64,000 nucleotides of DNA from Hymenoscyphus infarciens (Eukaryota > Ascomycota > Leotiomycetes > Helotiales > Helotiaceae), in contig LLCB01000234.1 in NCBI GenBank assembly GCA_001414345.1, positions 1-64,000 on the forward strand, given 5' to 3'. Numbering within the stretch: the first letter of the stretch is position 1; each line of letters starts with the position of its first letter. A program made the position numbers and the translations under genes. The notes beneath the pieces are model-generated. The model made no database searches. It had not been told where the DNA came from and saw nothing but the letters and a program-made list of their open reading frames with translations. Below are positions 24,600 through 36,427 of this stretch, in pieces.

Positions 24600-25745
24600 A
24601 GCAAGAGAAAGTTTGGTGGAGAAATTACAAGAGTTCCCTCTTAAATGCTTCCTCGAAACTTAGCTCTTTCTTGTTTTCCGGTAGTTCAGAAAAATGCTTG
24701 AGTACTAGTGTGATATCGCACAACACCGTCCGTAAATCGAGTTTAAGAACGTATTTATAATCGAGGTTGGCTCCTTCGGGTGTTGAAACAAAGCATTGTG
24801 TCTTCTTCAAAAACTGACTGAGCTCTCCTATTCTCTTGGTGCCATGAAGTAGATGCTCCATTGGTGGACACATTGGTCTTGCTCAATTAAATGGGTTAGC
24901 AGAGTGTAGTAAAGGTTTCTACCATCTACAGTGGTGGCCCACCTGTATCCATCTTGAAGATGCCATGCTTTCCCATAAGACTATTCGCTTCTCGGACAGC
25001 TTTCTTTCTGTGGTCTCCTATCCAAAGTTCCTTAGTCCAGTTATCGTTTGAAATACCATAGGCATAAGCGAATTCGAGTAATAGAAGATCGCGGTAGATA
25101 CTACAAGTCCGATTACGATGGACTGCGTAACTTGGGTGGAATGCGTTGATCCGGTAGGTTTTGAAAGAGCCCTCGTAAGAAAATTCTGGTTCTCTGAAAG
25201 ACTGACCAATTCCAAAACCAGCAAACATTTCAACTTTGCGACTGGACCTGCCAGAACAGCACAACACTACCCTTGGTTTCTTCTTCTTGATCATCTCGAG
25301 GAACACATCCTGTGCAATCTCCCGGTTGGTTGGTTGATTCAAGTCCTTGGCCATGCAGGGATAAATATCAAACGCTTATGTCTTTGTTGGTGTGCGAATT
25401 TTTAGCAATGCAGGAGAAAATCTCATCCAGAGCTTGAAGTGAAGGACAGGCTTTGACGGTTTCCTCTATCTCATCGGAATAATTCTGTACATCTGAAGGT
25501 CTTTCCAGCATCACTACAATGCCGCCCTGAGTACTCGGGGAGGCTAAAAAGCACCCAAATTCCTTTTCTTCAAGTGGTATCTTCGGATATCCCTTCTCGT
25601 CCCTCCACGAATCAGCGAAATTTTGAAAATCCCTCAATGTGGTCTCCATGTCTTCGGTTCGTCTCTCCTTTTGAAATACCAATGAATTTTCGTAGTCGAT
25701 GGTCAATAGATAGTCCGAGGCACGTGTTTTGAGCCATATTTGCAA
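24600..25745 (-). pseudogene. Frameshifted conserved fungal gene of unknown function
   Basis: Three minus-strand blocks lie in order: 25368-25745 (126 codons from ATG), 24926-25366 in another frame, and 24625-24873 in a third. The first ends ...NSHTNKDIS and the second carries on in a new frame as DIYPCMAKDLNQP, so a one- or two-base indel near 25367 breaks the gene. The middle block has KKKPRVVLCC, then INAFHPSYAV (~25115-25145) and LLLLEFAYAYG, a pattern I associate with uncharacterised fungal proteins that resemble the uracil-DNA-glycosylase fold; that link is weak. The third block may be a last exon behind an intron with a CTAAC branch site (about 24870-24925). No complete product is possible as it stands, unless the indel is a sequencing error. 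Confidence 0.55.
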
Positions 25746-26740
25746 TTGGAAAGTAGTTAAAAGGTGGTGAGGTAGAAAATCACGGCCACAGCCTCATTTA
25801 TATCAATTTTTGCTATTAAAAATTTTAGTCTCATAATTAGCCTTGGGCATCAAGTCATAGTGCCATAGAAACGGATAGATGCTCTAAATGCTACCCTCCT
25901 GCAGAAACCAATATTGTGGTGTCGCATCGGAGGCTTATCCAACCAACTAGAGTTCACGAGGTGCTGACTTGCATTTAACTCACCATGCTGTGTGACTTTT
26001 CTAAGCAGTGATGCTCTTCTTTTGGCTCTATCATGTGTCAATTGAATCAGAAGGCTAGAAATGCACTTCTAGGAATACTCATTCCTACTTCTCTCGCTTA
26101 GTATGTGATTAGAGAGTAGGGCGAAGACGGGAATTGCTCGCTTAGGGACCTAGCCCTGAATAATTCGCCTTCTCAACACTGACTGGCCGGAGGCTTAGAA
26201 TAATAAAGTGTTACCAAACACAATCAGTTCAATTATCCCAGAATAATTCATTTTGCTATGAAACTTTAACTAAGTGTTTATTCACCTTGTGAATTAACGC
26301 TCAACCGCCACTTGAAGAGATGAAAAGCAAGGGTTTTCTGTTTTGTATATATCTGCCAAATGTTATATTTAGTAAAACTTAACTCTACTTACATCGAGAA
26401 AACAGCTGGGGCTGGGCTGCGAATAACACAACAAGTGTAGCAGCCACTGAAAGCCATATGTACGTACTGATTTAGATTATCACACTTACTCGGCGTCTTC
26501 ACTATCGTAAGAACTGAATAACAAAAGATTCAAGTGAAACCAGAGAATAACAATTCACAAGACTGGATTCATTGACCTGTCTACAAAAGGATTCCCCTTC
26601 AGTTCGAAGGCTTGTCCTTTTCTCAGCTGTTCAACCTCAACGAACACGGAATCATCCAAGTTCAATAAGCCCATACTCGGACTCGAACCTTTCGACATCA
26701 CTTGTGTACATCTCACGAGCTACAAACCCTTCTGAAAACC
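25746..26740. other. Intergenic; holds a diverged gene fragment
   Basis: At about 25865-25975 the plus strand resembles 21636-21735 (shared GCTACCCTCCTGC, ATTGTGGT, CGCA and CCAACTA patches in the same order), so it is a decayed second copy of part of that unknown gene. The rest, to 26740, is the upstream region of the candidate secreted protein; nothing else is supported. Confidence 0.4.
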
Positions 26741-27421
26741 ATGCATTTAAAGCTCTTCATCCTAATCCTCACATGGGGCGTCAGTCTAGTAAGTACCTGT
26801 CCTCGAGACCAAAACCCACCACGCTAACCTCTCACAACTAGGGCCATTCAATACCGACAGTCAGCAGACTTCCCGAAGGCCGACCGTCAAATACCACGCT
26901 TTCCCAGGTTACTATTGCGGATCACAGTCCCATTTTGCAGCCCCGTGGCCATGTACTCAGATTCTATTCCTATGGGCTCTCTTCAAGGTAGATACCTGCT
27001 TACCACTTTATCTCTAGGCGAGTTTATTGTGTTGTTCCGAAATGCCTGATGCTCATGGCTGGACCGAAACATCTGAACAAGCTCTAATAACACTCATCGA
27101 CTACTACCAGTCTTTTCGAAAAGACACTGACTCCTTTATCTATGCTGACGCTCGCACGTGTACTTTTGAAGGTTTTTGCATTGGTGGCGCTAGTAGCGTT
27201 CTCTGTAACGATGTAAGTACCACGTGAGATATTCCCTACAAAGGCCCGGGACTTACAAATCTTGGATCTAGAGCAAAGAAGACATTAAAGTACTACCGGA
27301 CTTGGCTGCTCATTATGTTGGTGCTATCAAGGATGGTTGTGGCAAGGCTGGGAAGGGTTTCTGTGGACAGCACTTTGATGACGGTGGCTTTAATCTTATT
27401 GTGAAAGCATGTCGAGTTTAG
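26741..27421 (+). CDS. Small secreted cysteine-rich protein, candidate effector
   Basis: Proposed exons 26741-26788, 26842-26952, 27018-27212 and 27272-27421 keep one frame and give 167 aa. Exon 1 encodes MHLKLFILILTWGVSL, a clean signal peptide, with GTAAGT after it. The mature part has eight cysteines, all in the last two exons (CC at LLCCSEM, then single Cys in RTCTF, GFCIG, VLCND, GCGK, GFCGQ, KACRV), enough for four disulphides. No known domain is recognised. The second intron uses a weak GTACTC donor; the nearer GTAGAT donor (26988) would leave a 30-nt intron and change frame, so this junction is uncertain and a pseudogene is possible. Its neighbours are RIP-damaged genes, and a MITE lies 0.8 kb downstream. 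Size, secretion signal and cysteines fit a host-interaction effector (inference). Confidence 0.6.
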
Positions 27422-27464
27422 TGGGAGTATAGTGGTTGTTTGAAGGATGCGACTCCTTCTTTCA

Positions 27465-27988
27465 GAAGAGAATTCGAGTTAGCTTTCAGGCCCTCGCAAG
27501 CTCACGAAAGATTTTGGCGATGAAATTTTATGCGTGGAGTTGTGTTTAGAGTTTGCGACTCCTGGCGTCACTGTAGTCTTTTCGTACTATCCCTTGTTCA
27601 AATCTCCTGACACTACTGGAAGAGTCAAGGCAACACAAATTCTGTTATTCGAGCCATCTAGGAATTTGATTTCCTGCGTCTTGTTGAACCTATTGCCCAG
27701 GTACGAGTTCCTGCCCTCTTTGGTGCTGTTGTGAACTAGAATTATCGCAGTTCAGTAACGCAACATCCTCAGCTTCATACACACCCCTTTGAGCAAATTC
27801 TAAGGTTCTTCATCAAATGGGTTTTGGCTCTTGTGTGTCAGCAACAATGTCAGCAACTCAATGTAGTAGCCATTCACACGACTTGCCCCCTAATTTCCCC
27901 CTACGTTGATAAAGGTTCTCTCGTTCAGGCAGAACAGGCTCCATTTTTGCTGCTTGTTCTTATCAAGTTGTTGGCAATAGGATCCTAG
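27465..27988 (+). pseudogene. RIP-mutated gene remnant, unknown family
   Basis: A long plus-strand frame is interrupted only by TGA and TAG at sites that would be CGA or CAG before C-to-T change: after ERFWR, after LVQIS, after VIRAI and after AVVN. Between the stops it reads as ordinary protein (DSWRHCSLFVLSLVQIS, FDFLRLVEPIAQVRV, HPFEQILRFFIKWVLALV) and ends at TAG 27986-27988. No family is recognised. It begins ~45 bp after the candidate effector stop and could have been its own gene. Confidence 0.5.
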
Positions 27989-28251
27989 TAAGAAGAATTA
28001 TGAAGTTAATTTACTACTCGTAGATTCGACAATCCTTTCTAGTTAAAATTGTTCAAATGTGTTAATTATTCCGAAAGCTCTTGACAACAGATCTTGTTAC
28101 GATAAGATCTGCATCTAAAAATCAATTGTGTAAAATTATGATCCAAAATAAATTCTTCAAATACATATCTTTCAAATATATAAGAAGTAAAGCTCTTACT
28201 AAACAATTAATTACTTAGCCATCTAAAAGGTAGGTTGGTTTTATACTAAGA

Positions 28252-28735
28252 CAGTGAGTTGCGAGTTAAGCTTCCCTTTTGACGATATTTTATAAACCGT
28301 GCGTTTTTAGAAGAAAAAAATTCCCCCTTATTTATTTTAGAAAACAGAAAACTAAAGTACTCTTTAAGATATAAGACCTAGCTAGAAAGAACCGCTATAT
28401 CTTCTTATACCTCCTCTCTATTTATTACTATATCTAAGTAAGTATACTAATAATAATACTTAACTCTTTAAAAACCCCCTTTTCGTAAGAAAATTTTTCA
28501 CACCCCTGTAATTCTGCTAAGACCCTATACATATATCTAGGTGTCTGTTTTCTTCCTAAAAAGTTTATAGAGAAGGAAAGGGGGTATAGAGCTCTTATTA
28601 GCTGTTCTCGAGGATATAGTAACATACGTTATTATTAAGTAAAGAGGGAAAGAGTGTCTAGGTAAAAAGTTCCTTTCTAAAAACGCACGGTTTACAAAAT
28701 ATCATTAAAAGGGAAGCTTAACTCGCAACTCACTG
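28252..28735. mobile_element. 484-bp MITE, impala/mimp-like terminal inverted repeats
   Basis: The first and last ~60 bp are inverted copies, beginning CAGTGAGTTGCGAGTTAAGC, with only a few mismatches. The right end is followed by TA; the left is preceded by GA, so a TA target duplication is only half preserved. The interior is AT-rich with no open frame. CAGTG..TGC..AAG resembles the TIRs of impala (Tc1/mariner) and its mimp derivatives in Fusarium; the assignment is by TIR resemblance only. Confidence 0.85.
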
Positions 28736-29097
28736 TAATAAAATTCGTAGATGGGAAGGGAAATGGGCGGAAAAGCTTGGGCAAGCGAAGTCAAATTAAG
28801 TCACTGCAGTTTTAAATTGAGACGAATCAATGGCATTGAGCAGCTCATACTACATTCGTCTAGAAGATCAGTAGTGGCTAGCGCCGAATTTTCCGTTAAT
28901 CGTCTCAAATATGCCTGGATTTTGGAATAAGTGCAATGAACGTTCATTGAAGCGAGAACACTGACAGCTATTTAGTTCCGCGCTCATCGCACCGCCTTCA
29001 GATAGGAACTTCGCAAAGAGGGAAGATCAAAAACCCTAATGGATTCAACATGAGACTAAAAACAGCCCGAATAGCAAAGTCGTCCCGTCAAACCCCC
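28736..29097. other. Intergenic
   Basis: Boundary between the repeat-rich region and the next gene block; nothing recognised. Confidence 0.5.
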
Positions 29098-31094
29098 TCA
29101 CCCGCTCTTCTCAACATGCTCCACGACCGCCTGGTTCGTGATCTCCTTCTCCTCTTTCCTCTCCAGTGCGTCAGTAATAGGATTTACCTTACTGATCTTA
29201 GCCTCGTCCCCGTCTATAATAAGCGCCACATCCTCCAAACTAGTCCCCATAGTTTCGGGACACTGCCAAAACACAACCGCAAACTCCACCGCAATCCACA
29301 CAACATAGAAGTAATAAAACTTATATCCAAATCTCTTCAATCCAATCGGATTAACATAAGTATTGAATGTCCCTGCTATCCCAGTGATAAGCCAGAAAAG
29401 TGAAATTCCTTTGGCGCGCATGGAATAAGGAAGGATTTCTACGACGTAGAGCATCATTGCGCCAGTCCATCCGAGGTTGTGGACGCCGGAGTAGAGATAT
29501 ATGAATGCTACGGAGGCGTAGGATGCGGGTTTGGAGTGAGTTCTTGTGAAGACACCGGTGAGGATTGTTATTATGGTAAACACTACCCACATTCCTGCCA
29601 TGGACCACAGTCTGGGTTGGGAGGTCAGTTGCCTGTTTGAGAAAAAATAGGGAGTAAGACTCACAATAGAGGTCTTCTTCCAACACGGCTTGGAAGGAAA
29701 GCAAATCCCACAGAGCAAGCGAAAGAAAACATTTGAGAAGTGGCAGTAATCAAAGTCTGATCAAGCGTAGTGGTAATGCCGACATCATTCAGCATCTACA
29801 CCTCATTAGCCTCGCCCCAACTGTCACTTCTCGAATCTCAAGACCAACTCACAGTATGTAAATAATAAGACACAACCCCGTTCCCACTCCACTGTTTACA
29901 AATTCCAAACCAAATCATAATAAAGATTCTCCATTTATTCCCCGGTCCCCTCCAGATATCACTCCATGTAGTCTTCGCAGCTTGCATTTCCAGCTCGATT
30001 GTTCCTATGATTTCTTGGTATTCGAATTGTACCACTGCGTCTTCTCGGTCGCCGTTTCCGTGGTAGTGGGCAAGAACGTTGAGGGCGGCTTCTTCGCGAC
30101 CTTTGCTTACCAGCCAGCGAGGAGATTCAGGTAAACAGAAGATTCCCTGTGAAGGAAGTTAGCTTTTGAAATAGATGTGAATTCTCAATTGCATGGCTCT
30201 TTGATTCCGAGAACTTTGAAACAGGAAGGTCACTTACAATAGCCTGAAGAACAGAAGGCAGTGCCTGGAAAATAGCTGGGATTCGCCATGCCCAAGTTGA
30301 ATTGAGTCGGAAACTTCCTACCATGACATTAGCATCAACTCTATACCTCAATTAGTTTGGCTTACCAAAAGTGATCCACGCCGCAACAATGGCACCTAGA
30401 AATAGTTAGTCTTTCATCATAAACTTGAGGGCAGGCAAGACTCACCCATCGAATATTGAGTATTTGACAAAGCAGTAGCAGTAGCACGCTGGCTAGGGTA
30501 AGCCAATTCAGCAACAAGTACCTACAACAATTAGCATTTCCATCTCTCACTCCCACTCCTCAGAATGATAAACTTACAGGCCCAATAGCACCAACAACCA
30601 CTCCACCAATACCCAGCAGCAACCTGCCCGCAATAAACATCCCCGCATTTACAGCCCCGGTACATAAAGCCGTCCCAAGAATACAAACTAAACTCCCGAA
30701 GAACATCGCCATTCTCCTGCCATATTTATCACTAAGTGGTGTGATGAAGCATACTCCAATAACATTTCCAACCCAGTAACTTGCGCTCAAGATTCCGAGA
30801 AGAGATCCGGCGGGGTTATGGAATTCTACAATGGTGGGGTTATTAGCTTCGTGCTTCTGAATGAAGCAGAAGGGCAGAGGTACCTTTTCGCCAAACAGCC
30901 AATTGCTGGACATTATTGATTAAACTCGCATCATAACCTTGAATATACTCGCTCATAATAGGAATGAAGATCAGAAAGTTCAGTTTGAGGAGTCCTTTGT
31001 CTTTCCACCATGGTCCTACTTTGTTATTGAGGTGAGAGGCTTCTGCGAGGGCGGTCCTGTCGACCTTGCTGCTCTTGCTGTTGAGAAACATCAT
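29098..31094 (-). CDS. MFS sugar transporter (hexose/lactose permease type)
   Basis: Eight exons (minus): 30884-31094, 30578-30825, 30446-30521, 30366-30395, 30238-30317, 29853-30146, 29665-29795 and 29098-29632. Frame is kept throughout, giving 534 aa, normal for the family. Seen in order: GYDASLINNVQQL in the first membrane helix, DKYGRR loop (~110), GGVVVGAIGP, PESPRWLVSKGREEA (~230), GRRPLL and a C-terminal PETMGTSLED in place of PETKG. These are sugar porter signatures for proton-coupled uptake at the plasma membrane. Introns are 48-91 nt except the last (29633-29664), which would be only 32 nt, below the usual fungal minimum; either it is exceptional or it has suffered a deletion. The gene is divergent from a BNR-repeat gene with ~630 bp between starts. 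Substrate is not determined. Confidence 0.9.
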
Positions 31095-31725
31095 CTTGGA
31101 TATCTCGATGTCGAGAAAACAAGACAAGAGAAAGATGAATTTGAAAGGACAAAATAAAAAGACCTTCTAAGATAAGAAAAACAACAAGGTACCTACGTGC
31201 CATTCCCCGGATAAAAACCACCCATGCGGGGTCATCCCCAGCTACCCCCGAACAGAACCAACACTTCCCCTTCCCATCCCCACCGCAAAGAAAGTATACC
31301 CAGAGGCCCCCAAAAAGCTTCAAGCTTCAAAAATCAAGCTTTCCTAATAATTTAATTGGTGCGCAAGACCCTCTTCCCCAATGAGAGTGGATTCCGGGGT
31401 ATGAAATGCGGGGGTTAGGGCCACGGCAGATGCTGCGGGGGGAATTGCCAATACGGGAGATGTGCGTCTCATTTCTTGGTTTTCTTGGTAGCATGCACAT
31501 ATCTGCCTGATGGGATAGGTGGAATAACTTTTCGATCGGAGGTATTGCGTGGTGCTCTTTCTGCTATAGGGTAAAGCGAAGAAGAAGTCTCCGAAGGTGC
31601 AACGATGTTTCTGTGAAGGGAGCGAGGTACAAAGTTACTTTGCTGGTTTGATCACACTCTTGAGCGACCAAGACGAGGAATTATATCACCTATTTGTCTT
31701 TTTTTGATTTCAAATTCAAGAAAAG
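31095..31725. promoter_or_regulatory. Shared divergent promoter region
   Basis: 631 bp between the start codons of the sugar transporter (-) and the BNR-repeat gene (+). A bidirectional promoter is plausible from the arrangement. I did not identify specific operator sites. Confidence 0.45.
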
Positions 31726-33215
31726 ATGCTTGAAGAACCCCTAATCAGTGACCTAGGAGAAGACCCAAGAAGTAAAACCCATCGGATCAACGCGAATAGT
31801 TTTCAACAAAATGCAATAACCACGATCAATGGATGGCAATACGCAGTATATTACACGGAAGAGATGGAAAATGCGGACAACAGCGTTTGTTATGTGAATC
31901 TTGCTCGACGAACAGTGGACTCTGGACTGGGAGCAGAAACGTGGGAGAAGTTAACATTCAGAGATTATGAGCAGACAGCAGATGATGGCCATAATACCAT
32001 ATCTGTTGGGGTTTGCAAGGGGGATGGAACTATTCATTTAGCGTTTGATCATCATTGTGATGAGTAAGAGCAAGTATATGCTTTTCCATGAACCCACTGA
32101 CAATCTACAGACTGAGGTATCGAGTTTCTAAATTGGAAAATGGTCACAGCTGGTCAACATCCCGGTTCACAGAAACTCAAGATTTCTTGCCAGGTCTAGA
32201 GTCGAGAGAGATGATGAAGGAAGTGAGCTATCCTCGTTTTTTGAACGTTGATGACGACCTCCTCCTGACCTATCGAATTGGCCAGTAAGTTAGGGACCTC
32301 GATTACAACAACAGTGCATGGCTGACCTTGACAGAGCTGGGGAAGGGTCTGATGTATTGTATCGCTACTCATCAGCAACCCACAAGTACACATATCTTGG
32401 ACAGTACCTCACGGGCGTCAAGAACAACCCGTACGTGAACGGATTCGACTACTGCCTGAATAGAGTACACGTCTCCTGGTGCTACCGCAACTTCGTGGCC
32501 TTTGAGTCAACAGATCCAAATGCACATAAGCAGCAAGCAGGGCCAAACGGACCCTGCAACAATCATGATCTCAATTATGCATTCTCCGACGATTTGGGCC
32601 AGACCTGGAAAGCCTCAAGTGGTAGAATACTGGCATCCATACAAGGAAATGAAGCTTTTGGTGCTCAAAACTCGATCATGCCAGGTGCGGATGGAGTTCG
32701 TGTCTTCGAAATACCCATGGGAAGCGGCATTTTGAACCAGGAAGGTCAAGCCGCGGATTGGGATGGCGGATTCTGGGCCATCAACCGTGAGTTGGTGCCT
32801 GGTCCAGTTGGGGTTTCTGAGCACTGGATGGTGTACCACCGGGATGTTGCAGGTAGGAAGGTTGCACATCTTTTGTGGATCTTGCGGCTGACTCTCGAAA
32901 GGGAAATGGACGAAGAAGACTATAGAGTATTCGTCGCAACCAACAGAGACCGGATCTAGGGCGAAGATTTGTGTCGATAGAAGGAGCAATGTATATCTCA
33001 TCTTGCCAGGAAACTCTGATTCCAGTTTGAGCATATTGCGGAGTCAGAAAAACAATGGTTATGCAAGTTTTGAGCAGATCTGGAATGGTGATGGATATGA
33101 TGGCGAACCACTTGTAGATACGCAATTGCTGGAGGCATCGGATTTGTTGTCAATTTTCACCAGGACCGCTGGAAAGGTGAAGAAGGTAGTTGTGCTTGAC
33201 TTTGCCTTGCCATGA
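31726..33215 (+). CDS. BNR-repeat (BNR_4-like) beta-propeller protein
   Basis: Four exons: 31726-32063, 32111-32284, 32335-32852 and 32902-33215; introns of 47-50 nt; 447 aa. The last intron is needed to bypass a stop at 32957 and joins DVAG to KWTKKTIEYSS in frame. The sequence follows the fungal BNR repeat-containing family: NGWQYAVYYTEE near the N-terminus, GHNTISVGVCKGDGTIHLAFDHH (two blocks, ~95-117), VSYPRF, NHDLNYAFSDDLGQTWKAS with the SxDxGxTW Asp-box (~270), and ICVDRRSNVYLILPG. Asp-boxes mark sialidase-type propellers, and related families cleave or bind glycans. No signal peptide is visible, odd for a secreted glycan enzyme, so either it is intracellular or the true start is further upstream. 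Its neighbour is a sugar transporter. Confidence 0.85.
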
Positions 33216-33915
33216 CGGCGATCTTTGGGTTCTGCTGCTGGATGGCGAGTTTGGGATGGACCATCGAGTGTATCAAATCGCTTGGAAGAAGGGAGTTTGG
33301 GTAGTTCTCGAAATTTCCGAGCAGGTTAATGGGTAACAGTACTTCCAAAGAAAGTGCAAAAGTTCTGGGTACCCCAAAGCAATTTTACGTGGAGTCTGAA
33401 CGCGTTCTGAACATGACGAGAGGTTCTCGCGTAAAACACCTGGGTCAAAAAAGCGTGCAGAAAGTATTGAAAAAATTAGCAAAACCTAGGACCCTCAGAA
33501 GAGGATCATAGGGAAAACTCAGACACCATTTCTGGCTGGTTTATTACACTCCGATAGGCCAAGCACAGTAGTACTTTTCTTTTTGTCGAGGGGTACGGGT
33601 GTCTATTTCCTGTTAACCCGCCCCTTTTTTTGTTCATTTTTTTGGTTTTGTTTGTTGTTGGCGTAATTCGTGGTCGTCGATGTAACCGCTAAGCCATTCC
33701 CACTGCGAATCGTGGGAAGGCGACAGGAGAGGCGCTATTTGTGGTTATGAAAAGAAAAAAGGTTTCGTGGGAGAAAAAGGGACAACCTTAGGCTTCCTAT
33801 CAAAATGCAACCTTGAAGCGGCATCGACACCACCAAAGCAACACCGCGACTTCACCATTCAGCATAACCGCAGTGACGCGTCAAAGAAGTGAAGATATGC
33901 TCTTGAGAGAACGTA
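33216..33915. other. Intergenic
   Basis: 3' flank of the BNR gene and 5' flank of MND1. A small frame at 33329-33511 has no supporting features. Confidence 0.5.
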
Positions 33916-34742
33916 ATGGTAACTTGACCTTGTTATCACCTCTTGACCATTCACTCACGCGTTTCCAGGCTCCCAAAAACCTACCCCCCGCCGCTAAGGT
34001 GCGCGTCTCCAAGTCCTTCCACCTCTTTCTGGTTTTTTCGGGGAGTTGAGATTCAATCACATCCTCAAGCATGCTTGTAAATGACAATACTGACTATCTT
34101 TCGCAGTCGCAAAAGATTCTGGAGTTCTTCCAAAATTCCATGAACGTCTACACCCTCAAGGAACTCGAAAAATGTCTTCAGTCTGTGGCATCCATCAACG
34201 GAATGCAAGTCAAGGAGTACCTTCAAGCTCTTCAAGACGAAAACCTCATACGCGTTGAGAAGATTGGAAGTGGCAATTGGTACTGGTGCTTCACGTCCGA
34301 CGCAAAGAAGGCCAAGGAGAACAAGATTGAAACCCTCAAAGCGGAGGAGAGCAAGCTCTTGGGTTCCATCACCGATACCGAAAAACAAATCGAGGACGAG
34401 ACGGCAAAGCGCAACGATAATCATGAGATGCTTGACGACAACGGCTTGGACCGCAGAGCGCTCTTGGAAGCCCACGAGAGTCTTTTGAAGGAAATGGAGG
34501 TGCTTGATAAGGAGCTTGCATGCTATAGTGATCACGATCCGGCCGAGATGTTACGCAAGACTGAGGAGAGCAAGAAATTTCGGAACGCTGCCGTTAGGTG
34601 TACAGACAACATTGAGGCTCTGGAATCGTTCATCTCCCAAATGCTCAACGACCGAACTCAAGTTGCGAACCTCATGGCACAATCCTGCGGTAACGAATAC
34701 GTGGTTGGTGAGGGTTTGAAGGATCTAGGCTTCCACGCATAA
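33916..34742 (+). CDS. MND1: Meiotic nuclear division protein 1 (Hop2-Mnd1 complex)
   Basis: Three exons: 33916-33918 (only the ATG), 33969-33998 and 34107-34742; 222 aa, the usual family length. Residues 2-11 are APKNLPPAAK, which matches the conserved Mnd1 start and supports the tiny exons. A winged-helix DNA-binding region follows (SQKILEFFQNSMNVYTLKEL, then NGMQVKEYLQAL and RVEKIGSGNWYWCF, ~12-80), then a long coiled coil (~85-190) with heptad-like KIETLKAEESKLLGSITDTE. Mnd1 pairs with Hop2 and helps Dmc1/Rad51 in strand exchange between homologues in meiosis. Introns are 50 and 108 nt; the second has a CTGAC branch site and ends TTCGCAG. An ATG at 34071 would start a shorter protein without the conserved start and is rejected. 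Confidence 0.95.
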
Positions 34743-36427
34743 ATTTGGAAGTGCTTTCTGAGCGGACGTTAGATCATAGGATGGCAGGAGCTTGAGGGAT
34801 AATGGGTTGCTTTTGTTGCATACATACTGATAATATACCGGTATTATCGAATGTTTGAGTTTTATTTCGCACCAGTCGCCTGATGTTTCTGCTACTATCG
34901 CTATTAGGGGTCCATATATACATGTTCGGAATTGTCTCGTCCAATATTCAGGAAAGTATGGAGTCCCCAATTAGACCATGATGCTGATGCAGTTGTGAAA
35001 CAGTTCCATATATTATGGCCAGCCAACTGGAAATCAGGGATCGAAATGTGGCTCGACTCTCGACTCGACCTATCGTCGTATCACAAGCAATGCCAGGGGA
35101 TCGCCTCAAGCATTTCTGGCACAAAACCCGCCACCCGACCCGCTTGTTGAGTCAAGCTTTTTTATCGCGCGGCGCGGACCAGATAAGGTTCTGAGTGCCA
35201 CGGAAAGTGCGTGAAACGGCGCAAAGGATTTGCAGGAGAGGAAAGAAGCCAACAGATGGCTCCGTAAATTGGACCCCTCCAGTGCTCTTCCAAGACTTCC
35301 AAGGCTTCCAAGAACAACAACCCCAATGTATCCCCTCCCCCTCACCCAGCGCCGTCATTTAGTGCTCAATGCTCACCGTCATTACCGAGAGGCTCAGAAG
35401 GAGATCCGGTATGCACGATGATATCGACTTTTCTTCTTCTTTTTCCGGGTGGGTGGAGTTGAGTGCTGCAGAGAATTGGATCAATGGGGAATAAGGAGAA
35501 CAGAAAGCGGACACGGAGCCGGTTTGTACTCCCGGCTACCATCACACCGTTCCTGACGAGTCAGCTCGGACCTCACGAGGGCAGCGAATTGGATCAATCT
35601 AGACGGCCGCGTGAGGGAGAGGATAAGCAGAGTTGCTTGTGGTGCTTGAAGGCTTGAAGAGTACGGCGTTTTAGTGAGCGCGGAGGGAATCCGAGGGAGA
35701 GAAGGACAAACAGCACAACATGACCAGATATGCGGACGGTGAAGAAATCCACGGCAATGGTTCACCATACCATGTCGAGTCTCAATGAAAGCCCTTGCAA
35801 TGAGGGAAAAGAGAGAGAGAGAGCACATAGGTTCAGATCGCTAGCACACCCAGCTGCTGCACAATCGGACAGGGCAGCAGCTGGCTCAGCCACGATTGCT
35901 ACGAATTGCTCACGGTCTAAGAAGGTCGTAGTTTCTCCCTCTCGTCTTGCTCTCGTATCCTCTTATTCTCTTGTTTTCCTTCTCTCTATTTCCGGAGAAT
36001 TAATCTCATCATCATATCCACAATCCCCATGCCGAATGTTTCTCATCGAGACGCCGGTGCTGGAGCATCATCCCCCATACGAAACGCTCTGACTTTTCCG
36101 GCCTCACCCTGAGAAGACTCAGAAGAGTGGAAGTCTCCCAGGCCTGGGCAAACCTGCGACCTGCGACCTGCGACGATTGCAAACGCGTCTCCTGCTCCTC
36201 ACCTCTTGCCCGAGTCCTGTCCACCCGGCACTTCCGCGCAGTTCTCCTGCCCATCGGTGTGATCAGCGTTAATCAGCACCAGCGTCCATACGCTGCCTCC
36301 CTGGGCATTGCATCGTACCACCACCCCCCAGGACACCCCTCAAGAGTGCCCAGCTTCGAAGTGCACCTCCTCGAACTTGTTCTGCCAGTCCTTTCGTGTG
36401 ACCGCTGTCAAGTATCCGGATTGTAGA
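34743..36427. other. Intergenic / palF upstream region
   Basis: 1.7 kb without a supported gene. Many small frames exist but none has family features. The final ~600 bp is pyrimidine-rich and is likely promoter and 5' leader of palF. Confidence 0.5.

Noticed and set aside
26988..27017. 30-nt intron in the candidate effector gene
   Set aside because: Too short for splicing and it breaks the frame; the alternative donor at 26953 gives a 65-nt intron that keeps frame.
34071..34106. ATG at 34071 as the MND1 start
   Set aside because: The upstream ATG exon plus 33969-33998 restores the conserved APKNLPPAAK start and normal length, and 34071-34106 fits as intron.
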